From: a virus
Length of the DNA stretch: 30,228 nt
IMG/VR virus record: IMGVR_UViG_3300012920_008883
Location: 1-30,228 of that record
Reading direction: 5' to 3' (one strand)
Position 1 is the stretch's first letter. Each line of letters begins with the position of its first letter. A model generated the notes under the pieces. That model made no database searches. It was given only the letters and a program-made list of their open reading frames with translations, and was not told where the DNA came from. The position numbers were made by a program, and so were the translations under genes. Below are positions 6,447-13,701 of this stretch, one piece after another.

Positions 6447-6493
6447 CTGATTAACGAGAAAAACGAAAAGGTTATCGGCAAAGAGAACCTCTG
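6447..6493. repeat. Intergenic element E2, similar to E1
   Basis: It contains TGATTAACGAGAA, GAAAAGG and TCGGCAAAGAG in the same order as E1 (2250-2328), about 4.2 kb away. Like E1 it lies between the terminator of a plus-strand operon and the 3' end of a minus-strand gene (clpC). On the minus strand, AGGTT and AACCT can form a stem followed by a T-rich stretch, so E2 may also act as the clpC terminator. It is shorter than E1 and lacks E1's large palindrome. Confidence 0.5.
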
Positions 6494-6535
6494 ATGTATA
6501 AATATATATAAAAATCAAAAAAGTTACGATATCTC

Positions 6536-8554
6536 CTAAATTAGAGGTAAATTTCCTAAAAAAGTTAAAGAATCGTTTTCGTATTTGATCTCCACCGCTT
6601 TGTTTTCTACTATATGACCTAATAAAATTTGATCACTTATGAAGTCTTCACACATATTTTGTATGATTCTTCTAATTGGTCTTGCACCATATTCCTCCTC
6701 GGAGTTTCTTGAAAGGATTTCCTTATATACCGATGGATGGAATTTAATATTATAATTCTTATCTCTTAATCTACTCTTCAATTTATTCATCTCGATAGTA
6801 ACAATCTTCTTCAGAGACTTATTATCTAATTTATTGAATACAATTATATCGTCAACTCTATTCAAAAACTCAGGAGAAAATTGTTGTTTAAGAGATTTTC
6901 TAATTATGGAGTCTTTTACCTTTTCTCTATTACTCTCATCCGCAAAACCTACACCACCACCAAAATCAGAAACTTTTTTAGCACCGATATTAGATGTCAT
7001 AATTATTAAGGTATTCGTGAAGTTTACTTTTCTACCAAAAGAATCGGTTAAATGTCCCTCATCTAATATTTGGAGTAATAAGTTAAAAACATCTCTATGT
7101 GCCTTTTCTATTTCATCAAATAAGATTACAGAAAAAGGGTTGTTTTTAATTTTTTCAGTTAGTTGACCACCCTCATCATAACCAACGTAACCTGGTGGAG
7201 AACCAATTAACTTTGATACATTATGTTTCTCCATAAACTCACTCATATCAACCCTGATTATCTTTTCAGGATCGTTGAATAACGTTTCCGCCAAAGTTTT
7301 TGCCAAATAGGTTTTTCCAACACCTGTTGAACCTAAGAACATAAATGAACCAATTGGTTTGTTTGATCCTCTTACACCAACTCTATTTCTTCTTATCGCT
7401 TTAGAAATTGTTGCAATTGCGTCCTCCTGTCCTATTACTTTTTTAGTAATAACATTCTCTAAATTTAGTAGATTTTTAGATTCTTTAGTATCGAGTTTGT
7501 TGATAGGTACACCAACTGTGTCACTTATCATTTCATAAACATCATCAATACTGATAGGTTTCTTATTTTGTTTTTGTTCCTCATTCCACTTTCTTTTCTC
7601 GTTTTCTAACTTTTTAAGAACATTTTTTTCTTGATCTCTAAGATTTGCCGCCAATTCATAATTCTGATCTTTGACTACTTCAAGTTTCTGAATTTTAATG
7701 TCGTCCGCATTTTTTTTCAGTTTTTCAATTGACTCAGGAACTTTTACTGTAATTTTCTTTTCAGACCCCAATTCGTCTAATATGTCAATTGCCTTATCAG
7801 GGAATTGTTTATCAGTAATGTATCTCTTTGATAACTTGACTATGGTTTCAACAACACCTTTAGTATATAATACCCTATGATAATCCTCATAAGATAATTT
7901 TAAGTTCTTTAATATCTCAGTAGTTTCATCAGGTGTTGGTTCTCTAAGAATAATTTTTTGAAATCTTCTAACCAAGGCACCGTCCTTTTCGATATTCTTT
8001 TTGAACTCATCAAAAGTGGTTGCACCAATACATTGAATTTCACCTCGAGCTAACGCGGGTTTAAGTATGTTGGCCGCATCCATTGAACCTGACGCATTAC
8101 CTGCACCAACCATTGTATGTAATTCATCAATGAAGACAATTACATTCGGTGCGTCTTCTAATTCACTTAGTATTGCCTTGATTCTTTCTTCAAACTGTCC
8201 TCTATATTTTGTTCCTGCAACTAATGCCGTTAGATCAAGTGCCATAATTCTCTTATCCAACAAATTAGTTGGACAGGTACCTTCTGTGATCATAATTGCC
8301 AATTTTTCAACAAGTGCAGATTTACCAACACCCGCCTCACCGACAATAACAACGTTGTTTTTCTTTTTTCTTGATAGGATTCTTGCGATTCTCATCACCT
8401 CTTTATCTCTACCTATAATTGGGTCAATTAAACCCTCACTTGCAAGTTTTGTTAGGTCTCTTGAAAAATTATCGAGTACAGGTGTATTACTGTTTTTCTT
8501 ACCTTTTCTTTGACTTTGACCTTCATCCTTGTCTTCATAAAAATCTATGGACAT
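6536..8554 (-). CDS. clpC: ClpC-type AAA+ protein unfoldase without N-domain
   Basis: This 672-residue protein has two AAA+ modules. The first has Walker A GEAGVGKS (72-79) and Walker B VIVFIDELHT (138-147), the second Walker A GSTGVGKT (408-415), Walker B VILFDEIEKAH (476-486) and SPPGYVGYDEGG pore-loop sequence. A UVR-like helix (about 288-312) in the middle region points to ClpC rather than ClpA. The Clp N-terminal repeat domain (about 140 residues in ClpC) is absent and replaced by about 35 charged residues. The loop at 535-537 reads VGF, the ClpP-docking tripeptide position in ClpC, so it could hand substrates to host ClpP. It would unfold proteins using ATP in the cytoplasm. It is transcribed divergently from hsp20 and lies near the tmRNA gene. 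Confidence 0.95.
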   Translation of the reverse strand: MSIDFYEDKDEGQSQRKGKKNSNTPVLDNFSRDLTKLASEGLIDPIIGRDKEVMRIARILSRKKKNNVVIVGEAGVGKSALVEKLAIMITEGTCPTNLLDKRIMALDLTALVAGTKYRGQFEERIKAILSELEDAPNVIVFIDELHTMVGAGNASGSMDAANILKPALARGEIQCIGATTFDEFKKNIEKDGALVRRFQKIILREPTPDETTEILKNLKLSYEDYHRVLYTKGVVETIVKLSKRYITDKQFPDKAIDILDELGSEKKITVKVPESIEKLKKNADDIKIQKLEVVKDQNYELAANLRDQEKNVLKKLENEKRKWNEEQKQNKKPISIDDVYEMISDTVGVPINKLDTKESKNLLNLENVITKKVIGQEDAIATISKAIRRNRVGVRGSNKPIGSFMFLGSTGVGKTYLAKTLAETLFNDPEKIIRVDMSEFMEKHNVSKLIGSPPGYVGYDEGGQLTEKIKNNPFSVILFDEIEKAHRDVFNLLLQILDEGHLTDSFGRKVNFTNTLIIMTSNIGAKKVSDFGGGVGFADESNREKVKDSIIRKSLKQQFSPEFLNRVDDIIVFNKLDNKSLKKIVTIEMNKLKSRLRDKNYNIKFHPSVYKEILSRNSEEEYGARPIRRIIQNMCEDFISDQILLGHIVENKAVEIKYENDSLTFLGNLPLI

Positions 8555-8735
8555 ACTTTTTCAGTTTTTAAAAATATACATAAAATTATACCAAATGTCA
8601 ACCTCGACATATATCTAATTGTGTGATGTCAATATGTCATATATAATAATTATATTTGTGACAAAATAACATGTTTTATCAATTGGTACGTATTTGGTAC
8701 CATAAGTTATAAATAAACAATTAAAATTTAAACAC
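8555..8735. promoter_or_regulatory. Divergent clpC/hsp20 control region
   Basis: This is a 181-base AT-rich gap between two divergent chaperone genes. It holds ATGTCAA at 8595-8601 and again at 8626-8632 (31-base spacing), a GACAT at 8606-8610 that makes an inverted repeat with the first copy, and a second inverted repeat TGGTAC-N7-GTACCA at 8684-8702. TATATTTG at 8651-8658 fits the Bacteroidota -7 consensus TAnnTTTG, but I find no well-spaced TTG for the -33 box. TATAAATA at 8708-8715 is the classic T4 late box, about 20 bases before hsp20. Confidence 0.5.
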
Positions 8736-9104
8736 ATGTTATTATTTAAAAAAGACCCATTTTTTAATTTGGTTGGAGAGTTCCTAAATGACCATAATGT
8801 ATCCTACAGAGGATCAATAAATGTTCTAAAGAATGTTACAGAAAACGAATATGAATTAGAGTTCGTTTTACCTGGCCTTTCTAAAGAAGATGTTAATGTG
8901 GTTGTTGAAGACAATAAACTAAAAGTATCTTATAAAGACGAAGAAAACGAAAATTCTTATGTGGGATCATTTGAAAGAACTTATGAATTACCCGAAGATG
9001 TAAATCAAACAAAGATTAGTGCTAAGTCAGAAGACGGTATTCTAAAGATTACAATACCGAAGATGAAGAAGTCATCTAAACAACGAACTATCTCAATCAA
9101 ATAA
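8736..9104 (+). CDS. hsp20: Small heat shock protein (Hsp20/alpha-crystallin)
   Basis: This 122-residue protein is mostly an alpha-crystallin domain (about 22-112). It has EYELEFVLPGLSKEDVNV, the signature AKSEDGILKITIPK (AxxxGxLxxxxPK) and a C-terminal I-x-I motif (TISIK) used in oligomer assembly. It holds unfolding proteins in a refoldable state without ATP. Hsp20 genes are common in marine T4-like phages, where a role in head assembly or in infected-cell stress has been proposed. Here it is alone on its transcript, followed by a strong terminator and divergent from clpC, so the two may be co-regulated. Confidence 0.95.
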   Translation: MLLFKKDPFFNLVGEFLNDHNVSYRGSINVLKNVTENEYELEFVLPGLSKEDVNVVVEDNKLKVSYKDEENENSYVGSFERTYELPEDVNQTKISAKSEDGILKITIPKMKKSSKQRTISIK

Positions 9105-9106
9105 AT

Positions 9107-9137
9107 TAAACCCCCTTAATTGGGGGTTTATTTTTTT
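9107..9137 (+). terminator. Intrinsic terminator of hsp20
   Basis: TAAACCCCC / GGGGGTTTA stem with a 6-base loop followed by a T run, directly after the hsp20 stop. Confidence 0.92.
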
Positions 9138-9142
9138 ACAGA

Positions 9143-9150
9143 TATTTATT
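9143..9150 (+). promoter_or_regulatory. Promoter-like motif TATTTATT
   Basis: It lies just past the hsp20 terminator and 65 bases before the KTSC gene, between co-directional plus genes. Confidence 0.4.
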
Positions 9151-9215
9151 TAGTACATCAGACTAACTTGATTTTGTCTTGAATAATTGTTATAATTAAT
9201 ATAAAATAGAATAGT

Positions 9216-9461
9216 ATGGCAATTACATCAGAAAAAATCGAAGGGAAAAATATTCTCGTAGAAATTCAATCATCGAATTTACAGTCTGCGTCTTATAATA
9301 CTGAAGACGAAACATTACAGGTCACTTTTAAGAGTGGTGGTGTTTATGAGTATTATAAAGTTCCGTGGCAAAAGTTCACAAAACTTAGAATGGCGGAATC
9401 GCAAGGTAGGTTTTTCAATTTAAATATATCGAAGACCTATGAGTATAAGAAAGTGAAATAA
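9216..9461 (+). CDS. KTSC domain protein
   Basis: This 81-residue protein matches the KTSC domain almost from end to end: SSNLQSASYNTEDETLQVTF, GGVYEYYKVPWQKFTKL, then AESQGRFFNLNI and a closing SKTYEYKKVK. The domain was named for its fusion to some lysyl-tRNA synthetases and is common as a stand-alone phage protein; its biochemical role is not established. Its TAA overlaps the next ATG (TAATG at 9459-9463), which indicates translational coupling to the nucleotidyltransferase gene. Confidence 0.85.
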   Translation: MAITSEKIEGKNILVEIQSSNLQSASYNTEDETLQVTFKSGGVYEYYKVPWQKFTKLRMAESQGRFFNLNISKTYEYKKVK

Positions 9462-10228
9462 TGAACAACACCATTGTTGATGAACTGATTGAAGAGATTG
9501 GAAATAATCAAGAGATAGTTAAATCTTTTGAGATAAGAACTTCACTATCAGAAGACATTTTTGAAAATAAAGATGGTAAATTTTCTATGCATGATGAGAT
9601 CAGAGATAGACTTATTGAGGTCACTGAGAAATTCATGGACTTTTTAGATATTGAATTCTTTATTCACGACATCATTCTTACAGGTTCCCTATCAAATTAT
9701 AATTGGTCAAAATATTCAGACGTTGATTTACACATTTTAATTGACTACAATGAAACAGACTACAATTTAGACCTACTAAAAGGTTTCTTCGATAGTAAGA
9801 GAAGTTTGTGGAACAAACAACACGAAATTTTAATAAAAGGATTTGATTGTGAAATTTATGTTCAAGACGTAAATGAGAAACATACCGCTTCAGGTATATA
9901 TTCAGTATTAAATGATAATTGGTTAATTGAACCTAAAAAAACAATACAATCTATTGATAAGGATATGATCATAAAAAAGGCATCAATATTCGAAGATAAA
10001 ATCGACGAAATAGAAGAAAACTTCTCTAAAGGAGAGGATGTAAGTGAGGATATTCTTAAAACAAAAAGAAAGTTAAAAAAGTTTAGACAGAGTGGTTTAG
10101 ATAAAGGAGGAGAGTTTTCTTATGAAAATCTCGCTTTCAAATTATTAAGGAGAAATGGATATATAGGTAAGTTATTAGACATCCAAACTAAAACCACCGA
10201 TAAGAAATTATCTATAGCACAACAATAA
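9461..10228 (+). CDS. Nucleotidyltransferase-like protein (Pol beta superfamily)
   Basis: This 255-residue protein has the Pol beta-type active site: ILTGSLSNYNWSKYSDVDLH with GS at 75-76 and the metal-binding DxD at D87/D89. The third acidic residue is probably in the strand at EIYVQDV (about 131-137). The C-terminal third is helical and Lys/Glu-rich (KRKLKKFRQSGL). It would transfer a nucleotide to an RNA, protein or small molecule. The substrate is not evident, and similarity to MNT-type AMPylators or antibiotic nucleotidyltransferases is fold-level only. It is start/stop coupled to the upstream KTSC protein, suggesting that the two products work together. Confidence 0.82.
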   Translation: MNNTIVDELIEEIGNNQEIVKSFEIRTSLSEDIFENKDGKFSMHDEIRDRLIEVTEKFMDFLDIEFFIHDIILTGSLSNYNWSKYSDVDLHILIDYNETDYNLDLLKGFFDSKRSLWNKQHEILIKGFDCEIYVQDVNEKHTASGIYSVLNDNWLIEPKKTIQSIDKDMIIKKASIFEDKIDEIEENFSKGEDVSEDILKTKRKLKKFRQSGLDKGGEFSYENLAFKLLRRNGYIGKLLDIQTKTTDKKLSIAQQ

Positions 10229-10253
10229 ACGATATTTTTTTCTCGATATTGTT

Positions 10254-10262
10254 GTATTTATA
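10254..10262 (+). promoter_or_regulatory. Promoter-like motif GTATTTATA
   Basis: It lies 34 bases before the start at 10297, between co-directional plus genes, and marks the start of the operon 10297-13646. Confidence 0.5.
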
Positions 10263-10296
10263 GAATAAGAATAAGTTATTAACAAATATTTGTAAT

Positions 10297-11340
10297 ATGT
10301 CAGATCTTAAACCATTAGGTAGTGAAAGATTATCTGGTGACGATAAAATAAAAAGAATTATGGAGATCGCCAATTATGGTAGATCAACTAATCCTGTCAC
10401 CGAAAATAAAAACTCCTCTATTGAATTCTCAAAAGAATCAGATAACGGTACATATGGTATCGTAAGAGAGAAAGATGGATACTACGTAAAGAAAGGACTT
10501 AATGAAAGTACCTTAGATTACATTGGTGGTATCTTCATGAAGAATAAAAATCGTTTTAGTTCATACGCAGAAGCGTTAAAGAGATTAGAATTGATTAGTG
10601 GTCAAGAATCACTTAATGAGGCGAAAAAATACGTTTTAAAATCAAAGAGTAAACCTGAGGAAGCGGTAGCACCTGAGGCACCAATAGAAGATATTCCTGC
10701 ACCTGTTGCAGAACCTGAAGTTGGTCCTGAACCTGAAGACGCACCTGTTGATGATTTACCTCCTGCAGATGCGGGTATTGAAGGTGATGATGAATTAGGT
10801 GGTGAAGAAGATGGTAAAAGATCAGACTACATGGCCGAAGTACAAAAATTCTCAGGAAAATTAGGACAAGCGTTAAGAGACGTTAAAGAGAGAATGGAAA
10901 GTGACGACATCAAATATGTTATTAATATGGTTCTCTCAGCAGTAAATCTTGATTCACTTGATGAGGATGACAGAGAAGAGATTGCAGAAAAATTCGAACC
11001 AAAAGACGAAGATTTCAGTGGTGATGTCGGACCAAGTGATGATGAGTTACCATCTGTAGATGATGAACTACCTTCTGATGACGGTGGAGAAGAAGAAGTG
11101 GATGAAATCATGGATAAACTTGAGAGTTTTGTTAACGACGAACCTATTATTCAAAAAGAAGAATTACCTGAGGATAAAAAATCCATCGAAGACTACGCAG
11201 ATTTAAGTGTTAAACACGAAGAAGAAGTAGGTGAAGGTGATACTAACGAAATAGAAGAAATTGGTGAAATAGATTTGGATGAGCTTAAGTCGGAAATCAA
11301 CAAACACGTTGACGAGACTATAAGCAAATACTTCGAATAA
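10297..11340 (+). CDS. Large acidic protein, probable virion or assembly protein
   Basis: This 347-residue protein has an N-terminal 110 residues of mixed composition (with GTYGIVREKDGYYVKKG and YAEALKRLELISGQESLNEA), then a Pro/Glu/Ala linker (about 130-170), a short helical domain (about 178-228, SDYMAEVQKFSGKLGQALRD) and a strongly acidic C-terminus. Acidic linkers of this sort occur in prohead-core and scaffold-type proteins, and the gene is the first in an operon just upstream of the terminase. No family was recognised. The stop at 11340 is 1 base from the next ATG. Confidence 0.7.
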   Translation: MSDLKPLGSERLSGDDKIKRIMEIANYGRSTNPVTENKNSSIEFSKESDNGTYGIVREKDGYYVKKGLNESTLDYIGGIFMKNKNRFSSYAEALKRLELISGQESLNEAKKYVLKSKSKPEEAVAPEAPIEDIPAPVAEPEVGPEPEDAPVDDLPPADAGIEGDDELGGEEDGKRSDYMAEVQKFSGKLGQALRDVKERMESDDIKYVINMVLSAVNLDSLDEDDREEIAEKFEPKDEDFSGDVGPSDDELPSVDDELPSDDGGEEEVDEIMDKLESFVNDEPIIQKEELPEDKKSIEDYADLSVKHEEEVGEGDTNEIEEIGEIDLDELKSEINKHVDETISKYFE

Positions 11341-11341
11341 A

Positions 11342-11746
11342 ATGAGACTAATCTATATCAATGAGATTGGATCTGACTATAAGGGACAGAAACAATATGA
11401 GTTCATTTTCAGTAAACATACTGAGTTTGATATAGATGAATGGTATCACATTCCTGCATCGTCTTATCCTGATTCACTATCCCCCGATTTAGAATATGTT
11501 GACTTAGTTGGTGTATTAAAGAACACTAACATTGATTTGGACCTTGTACAGAAGTCTGATTATTTTGGTATAATCGACGCTGTTGATGGGGTCATATCTT
11601 TAGGTTGGGAGAAATTTGATGAGGAAGGTGAAGAAGAAAGACTCACATTCTCATTTTCAGAAGAAATAGATAGTGTAAAAGACAAATTACAAAGTAGAGG
11701 GTATAACCTTATAAACGAAGAACTAAAATATAATTTAGGGGTATGA
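11342..11746 (+). CDS. Unknown protein, upstream partner in a coupled trio
   Basis: This 134-residue protein has a mixed alpha/beta look (MRLIYINEIGSDYKGQKQYE, DEWYHIPASSYPDSLSPD, DGVISLGWEKFDEEGEEERL). Its stop overlaps the next start by 4 bases (ATGA at 11743-11746), so translation is coupled. It is preceded within 1 base by the acidic protein gene. I recognise no motif or family. Position inside the late operon before the terminase suggests a structural or assembly role. Confidence 0.65.
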   Translation: MRLIYINEIGSDYKGQKQYEFIFSKHTEFDIDEWYHIPASSYPDSLSPDLEYVDLVGVLKNTNIDLDLVQKSDYFGIIDAVDGVISLGWEKFDEEGEEERLTFSFSEEIDSVKDKLQSRGYNLINEELKYNLGV

Positions 11747-12333
11747 AAAATAGAAAACAAATTATTAATAAACTCGTAAATGAGGGTTTATCAGAGAAAT
11801 TTTTAAGTGGTTTGAATGACAAACAGTTAACCGAATTGTCCGAAAGACTTGTTTCAGAACAAACTCTGAATATTCCTAAAGATGATAATCAAGCCATAGA
11901 AAAGGCGAAGAATGACAATAAAACATTTGTAACTTATGAAGAAGATCAAACAGACATTGATGAAGAAAGCGATTGTGATGAGTGCCAAGAAAGTGTTGAA
12001 GAAGATCAAGAAGAAATTAACGAATGGGTTGAAGGGTTAGTAAAAGAAAAGTACTATCCTGGTATAACAACCAAAGAGGAGATTTTTGAAATGATCGGTG
12101 CACTATCTGACTCAGCAGACCGTTTAGTAGATGCACAGAGTATGTTCGATGTAGACGAACAACAACCTGCACCAACTAAACCTGATGTAGACACACCAAC
12201 GAGGGAGAAACCAAGTAAACCAAGTAGAGAAAATCCTTTCAAACCAAAACATAAACCAAAACCAAAAGCAAGATTACCTAAAGTATTATCATTTGACGCA
12301 ATTGGTATCAATTTAAAACAAGCGGCAGAATGA
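11743..12333 (+). CDS. Unknown acidic protein with Pro/Lys-rich tail
   Basis: This 196-residue protein starts MKNRKQIINKLVNEGLSEKF, a basic amphipathic helix with LSE, a possible gp21-type cleavage signal. The centre is acidic and holds a CDEC pair (about 79-82). The C-terminus changes to a Pro/Lys-rich stretch (KPSKPSRENPFKPKHKPKPK) and ends KVLSFDAIGINLKQAAE. It overlaps both neighbours by 4 bases (ATGA), the middle of a translationally coupled trio. It looks like a core or internal head protein. No family was recognised. Confidence 0.65.
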   Translation: MKNRKQIINKLVNEGLSEKFLSGLNDKQLTELSERLVSEQTLNIPKDDNQAIEKAKNDNKTFVTYEEDQTDIDEESDCDECQESVEEDQEEINEWVEGLVKEKYYPGITTKEEIFEMIGALSDSADRLVDAQSMFDVDEQQPAPTKPDVDTPTREKPSKPSRENPFKPKHKPKPKARLPKVLSFDAIGINLKQAAE

Positions 12334-13646
12334 TAACAAAGAAGAACTTATTAGAGACAATTAAAAAACTTAAAGAGGCACCAATAGACTATGGTGATGG
12401 TCCTGAAAGAATTGAGAAAGGTATTGAAGATAAATTAAGAGATAAAGAAACACCTTTTAAAGACAACCCATCTTTTCCTGAAGAAGAGCCAGATGGATTA
12501 CCATCTAATTGGGAAGAACTATTAGCATCGAAAAGATTTAAAGATGTTGTACAAAAAGTTAAAAGGTATACAGGATTTGAGGGAGACGTAAGTAGTCAAG
12601 CATCCTTAATGTCATTACAACAAACATTAATGGGTACTCTTAGGTCTGTTATGTCTTTTGAAGTAGAAAATAAAGAATATTTAGAAAACTTAGCGATAGA
12701 ATTAGTAAAGAAAGAAATGGCACTTCCTGAAGGTCAATTACAATTTGATGCTAAGATAGTTCCATTGGGTGGTATTGATCCTGAAGGTTTCCAAATGCAA
12801 GGTGAAGATCCAAATGAAGAGGAAGTAGAACAACAATTTGGTGTTGATACTGAAAGTGCGGAGGATGATGTTGAGGAGTTTATCACTGCGATGGAAAAAT
12901 TCGATGCTGAGACCGCTAAAAGAAGATTCATAAACGCATTAATTCAAGGCGCATCTAAAAAAGGACATTACATGTTTGAATTAGTTGCAAATGAGTTAAC
13001 TGAGAGAAACCCTAACATTGTTAATCAATATGGTGTTTTAATGTCTGTAAATGATTTGATGTATTGGATATTACCTGACGGTGTTATTGAGGGTCAATTT
13101 GGACAAGGTGGTTTTGCAGGAAAAGAAGAGATTGATACTGAAACTGACCCACCAACTGTAAAGGCAAGGGCAGTCTTTTTTCCCGCACTTGTACATGAAT
13201 TAATCAAAGGTGTAATGGAAATTTTAGGTACACAAGGTTTACCTGATGACCCAAGATCTGCAGAAATGGTAATGAGTAAAACAGATACAATACCATCAGA
13301 GATTTGGGATTTAAGATTAGGACCGATTATTTGGGAAAAATTCTATGAGTCATACCCAAACAAATTATTTGATGAGGATTTAAGATATATACAAAACTAC
13401 TTATTCTCAAGGTTCTCCGCATTGAACACACAAGAATTCTTCAAAGTTGCAAAAGAAATACTTAGAGGAAGTGAACTTGGTAAAGACATTGTAAATAAAA
13501 TGGTCAATCAAATTATCGAAGACTTAAAAAGAGAAGATTATGAAGAAGATGAATATAATCGAGAAATTGGTAATGATGATGACGATGGGTTAAGTGGTTT
13601 GTTAGGGTCTTTAGGTATAACCTTAGGACCTGAAGACGACAACTAA
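12330..13646 (+). CDS. Unknown large protein, last of the coupled trio
   Basis: This 438-residue protein begins MITKKNLLETIKKLKEAP, a basic helix with LLE and LKE, like its upstream neighbour. A folded, mostly helical body (about 70-420) follows, containing LPSNWEELLASKRFKDVVQK, ERNPNIVNQYGVLMSVNDLM and PALVHELIKGVMEILGTQGL, and it ends in an Asp-rich tail. No enzymatic motif or membrane segment is visible. It is the final gene before a terminator and the terminase promoter-like motif. A virion structural role is likely from context, and homologues in marine T4-like phages would be expected. Confidence 0.7.
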   Translation: MITKKNLLETIKKLKEAPIDYGDGPERIEKGIEDKLRDKETPFKDNPSFPEEEPDGLPSNWEELLASKRFKDVVQKVKRYTGFEGDVSSQASLMSLQQTLMGTLRSVMSFEVENKEYLENLAIELVKKEMALPEGQLQFDAKIVPLGGIDPEGFQMQGEDPNEEEVEQQFGVDTESAEDDVEEFITAMEKFDAETAKRRFINALIQGASKKGHYMFELVANELTERNPNIVNQYGVLMSVNDLMYWILPDGVIEGQFGQGGFAGKEEIDTETDPPTVKARAVFFPALVHELIKGVMEILGTQGLPDDPRSAEMVMSKTDTIPSEIWDLRLGPIIWEKFYESYPNKLFDEDLRYIQNYLFSRFSALNTQEFFKVAKEILRGSELGKDIVNKMVNQIIEDLKREDYEEDEYNREIGNDDDDGLSGLLGSLGITLGPEDDN

Positions 13647-13662
13647 TCTACACGAATTATAG

Positions 13663-13688
13663 AAAGTGGTCATAGGACCACTTTTTTT
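13663..13688 (+). terminator. Intrinsic terminator before the terminase gene
   Basis: AAAGTGGTC / GACCACTTT stem with ATAG loop and a T run. The T run abuts the GTATTTATA motif at 13689, so an operon end and a probable new start are only one base apart. Confidence 0.92.
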
Positions 13689-13697
13689 GTATTTATA
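13689..13697 (+). promoter_or_regulatory. Promoter-like motif GTATTTATA before terminase
   Basis: It follows a terminator directly and ends 4 bases before the first ATG (13702). If this is a -10 box, a transcript would begin at or after that ATG, which favours a leaderless message or use of the second ATG (13747). Confidence 0.5.
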
Positions 13698-13701
13698 GGA
13701 T

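Noticed and set aside
6447-6493. Hammerhead-like ribozyme in E2
   Set aside because: CTGAT and CGAAA pieces are present, but the CUGAUGA core and stem II do not form, and E1 does not keep them either.
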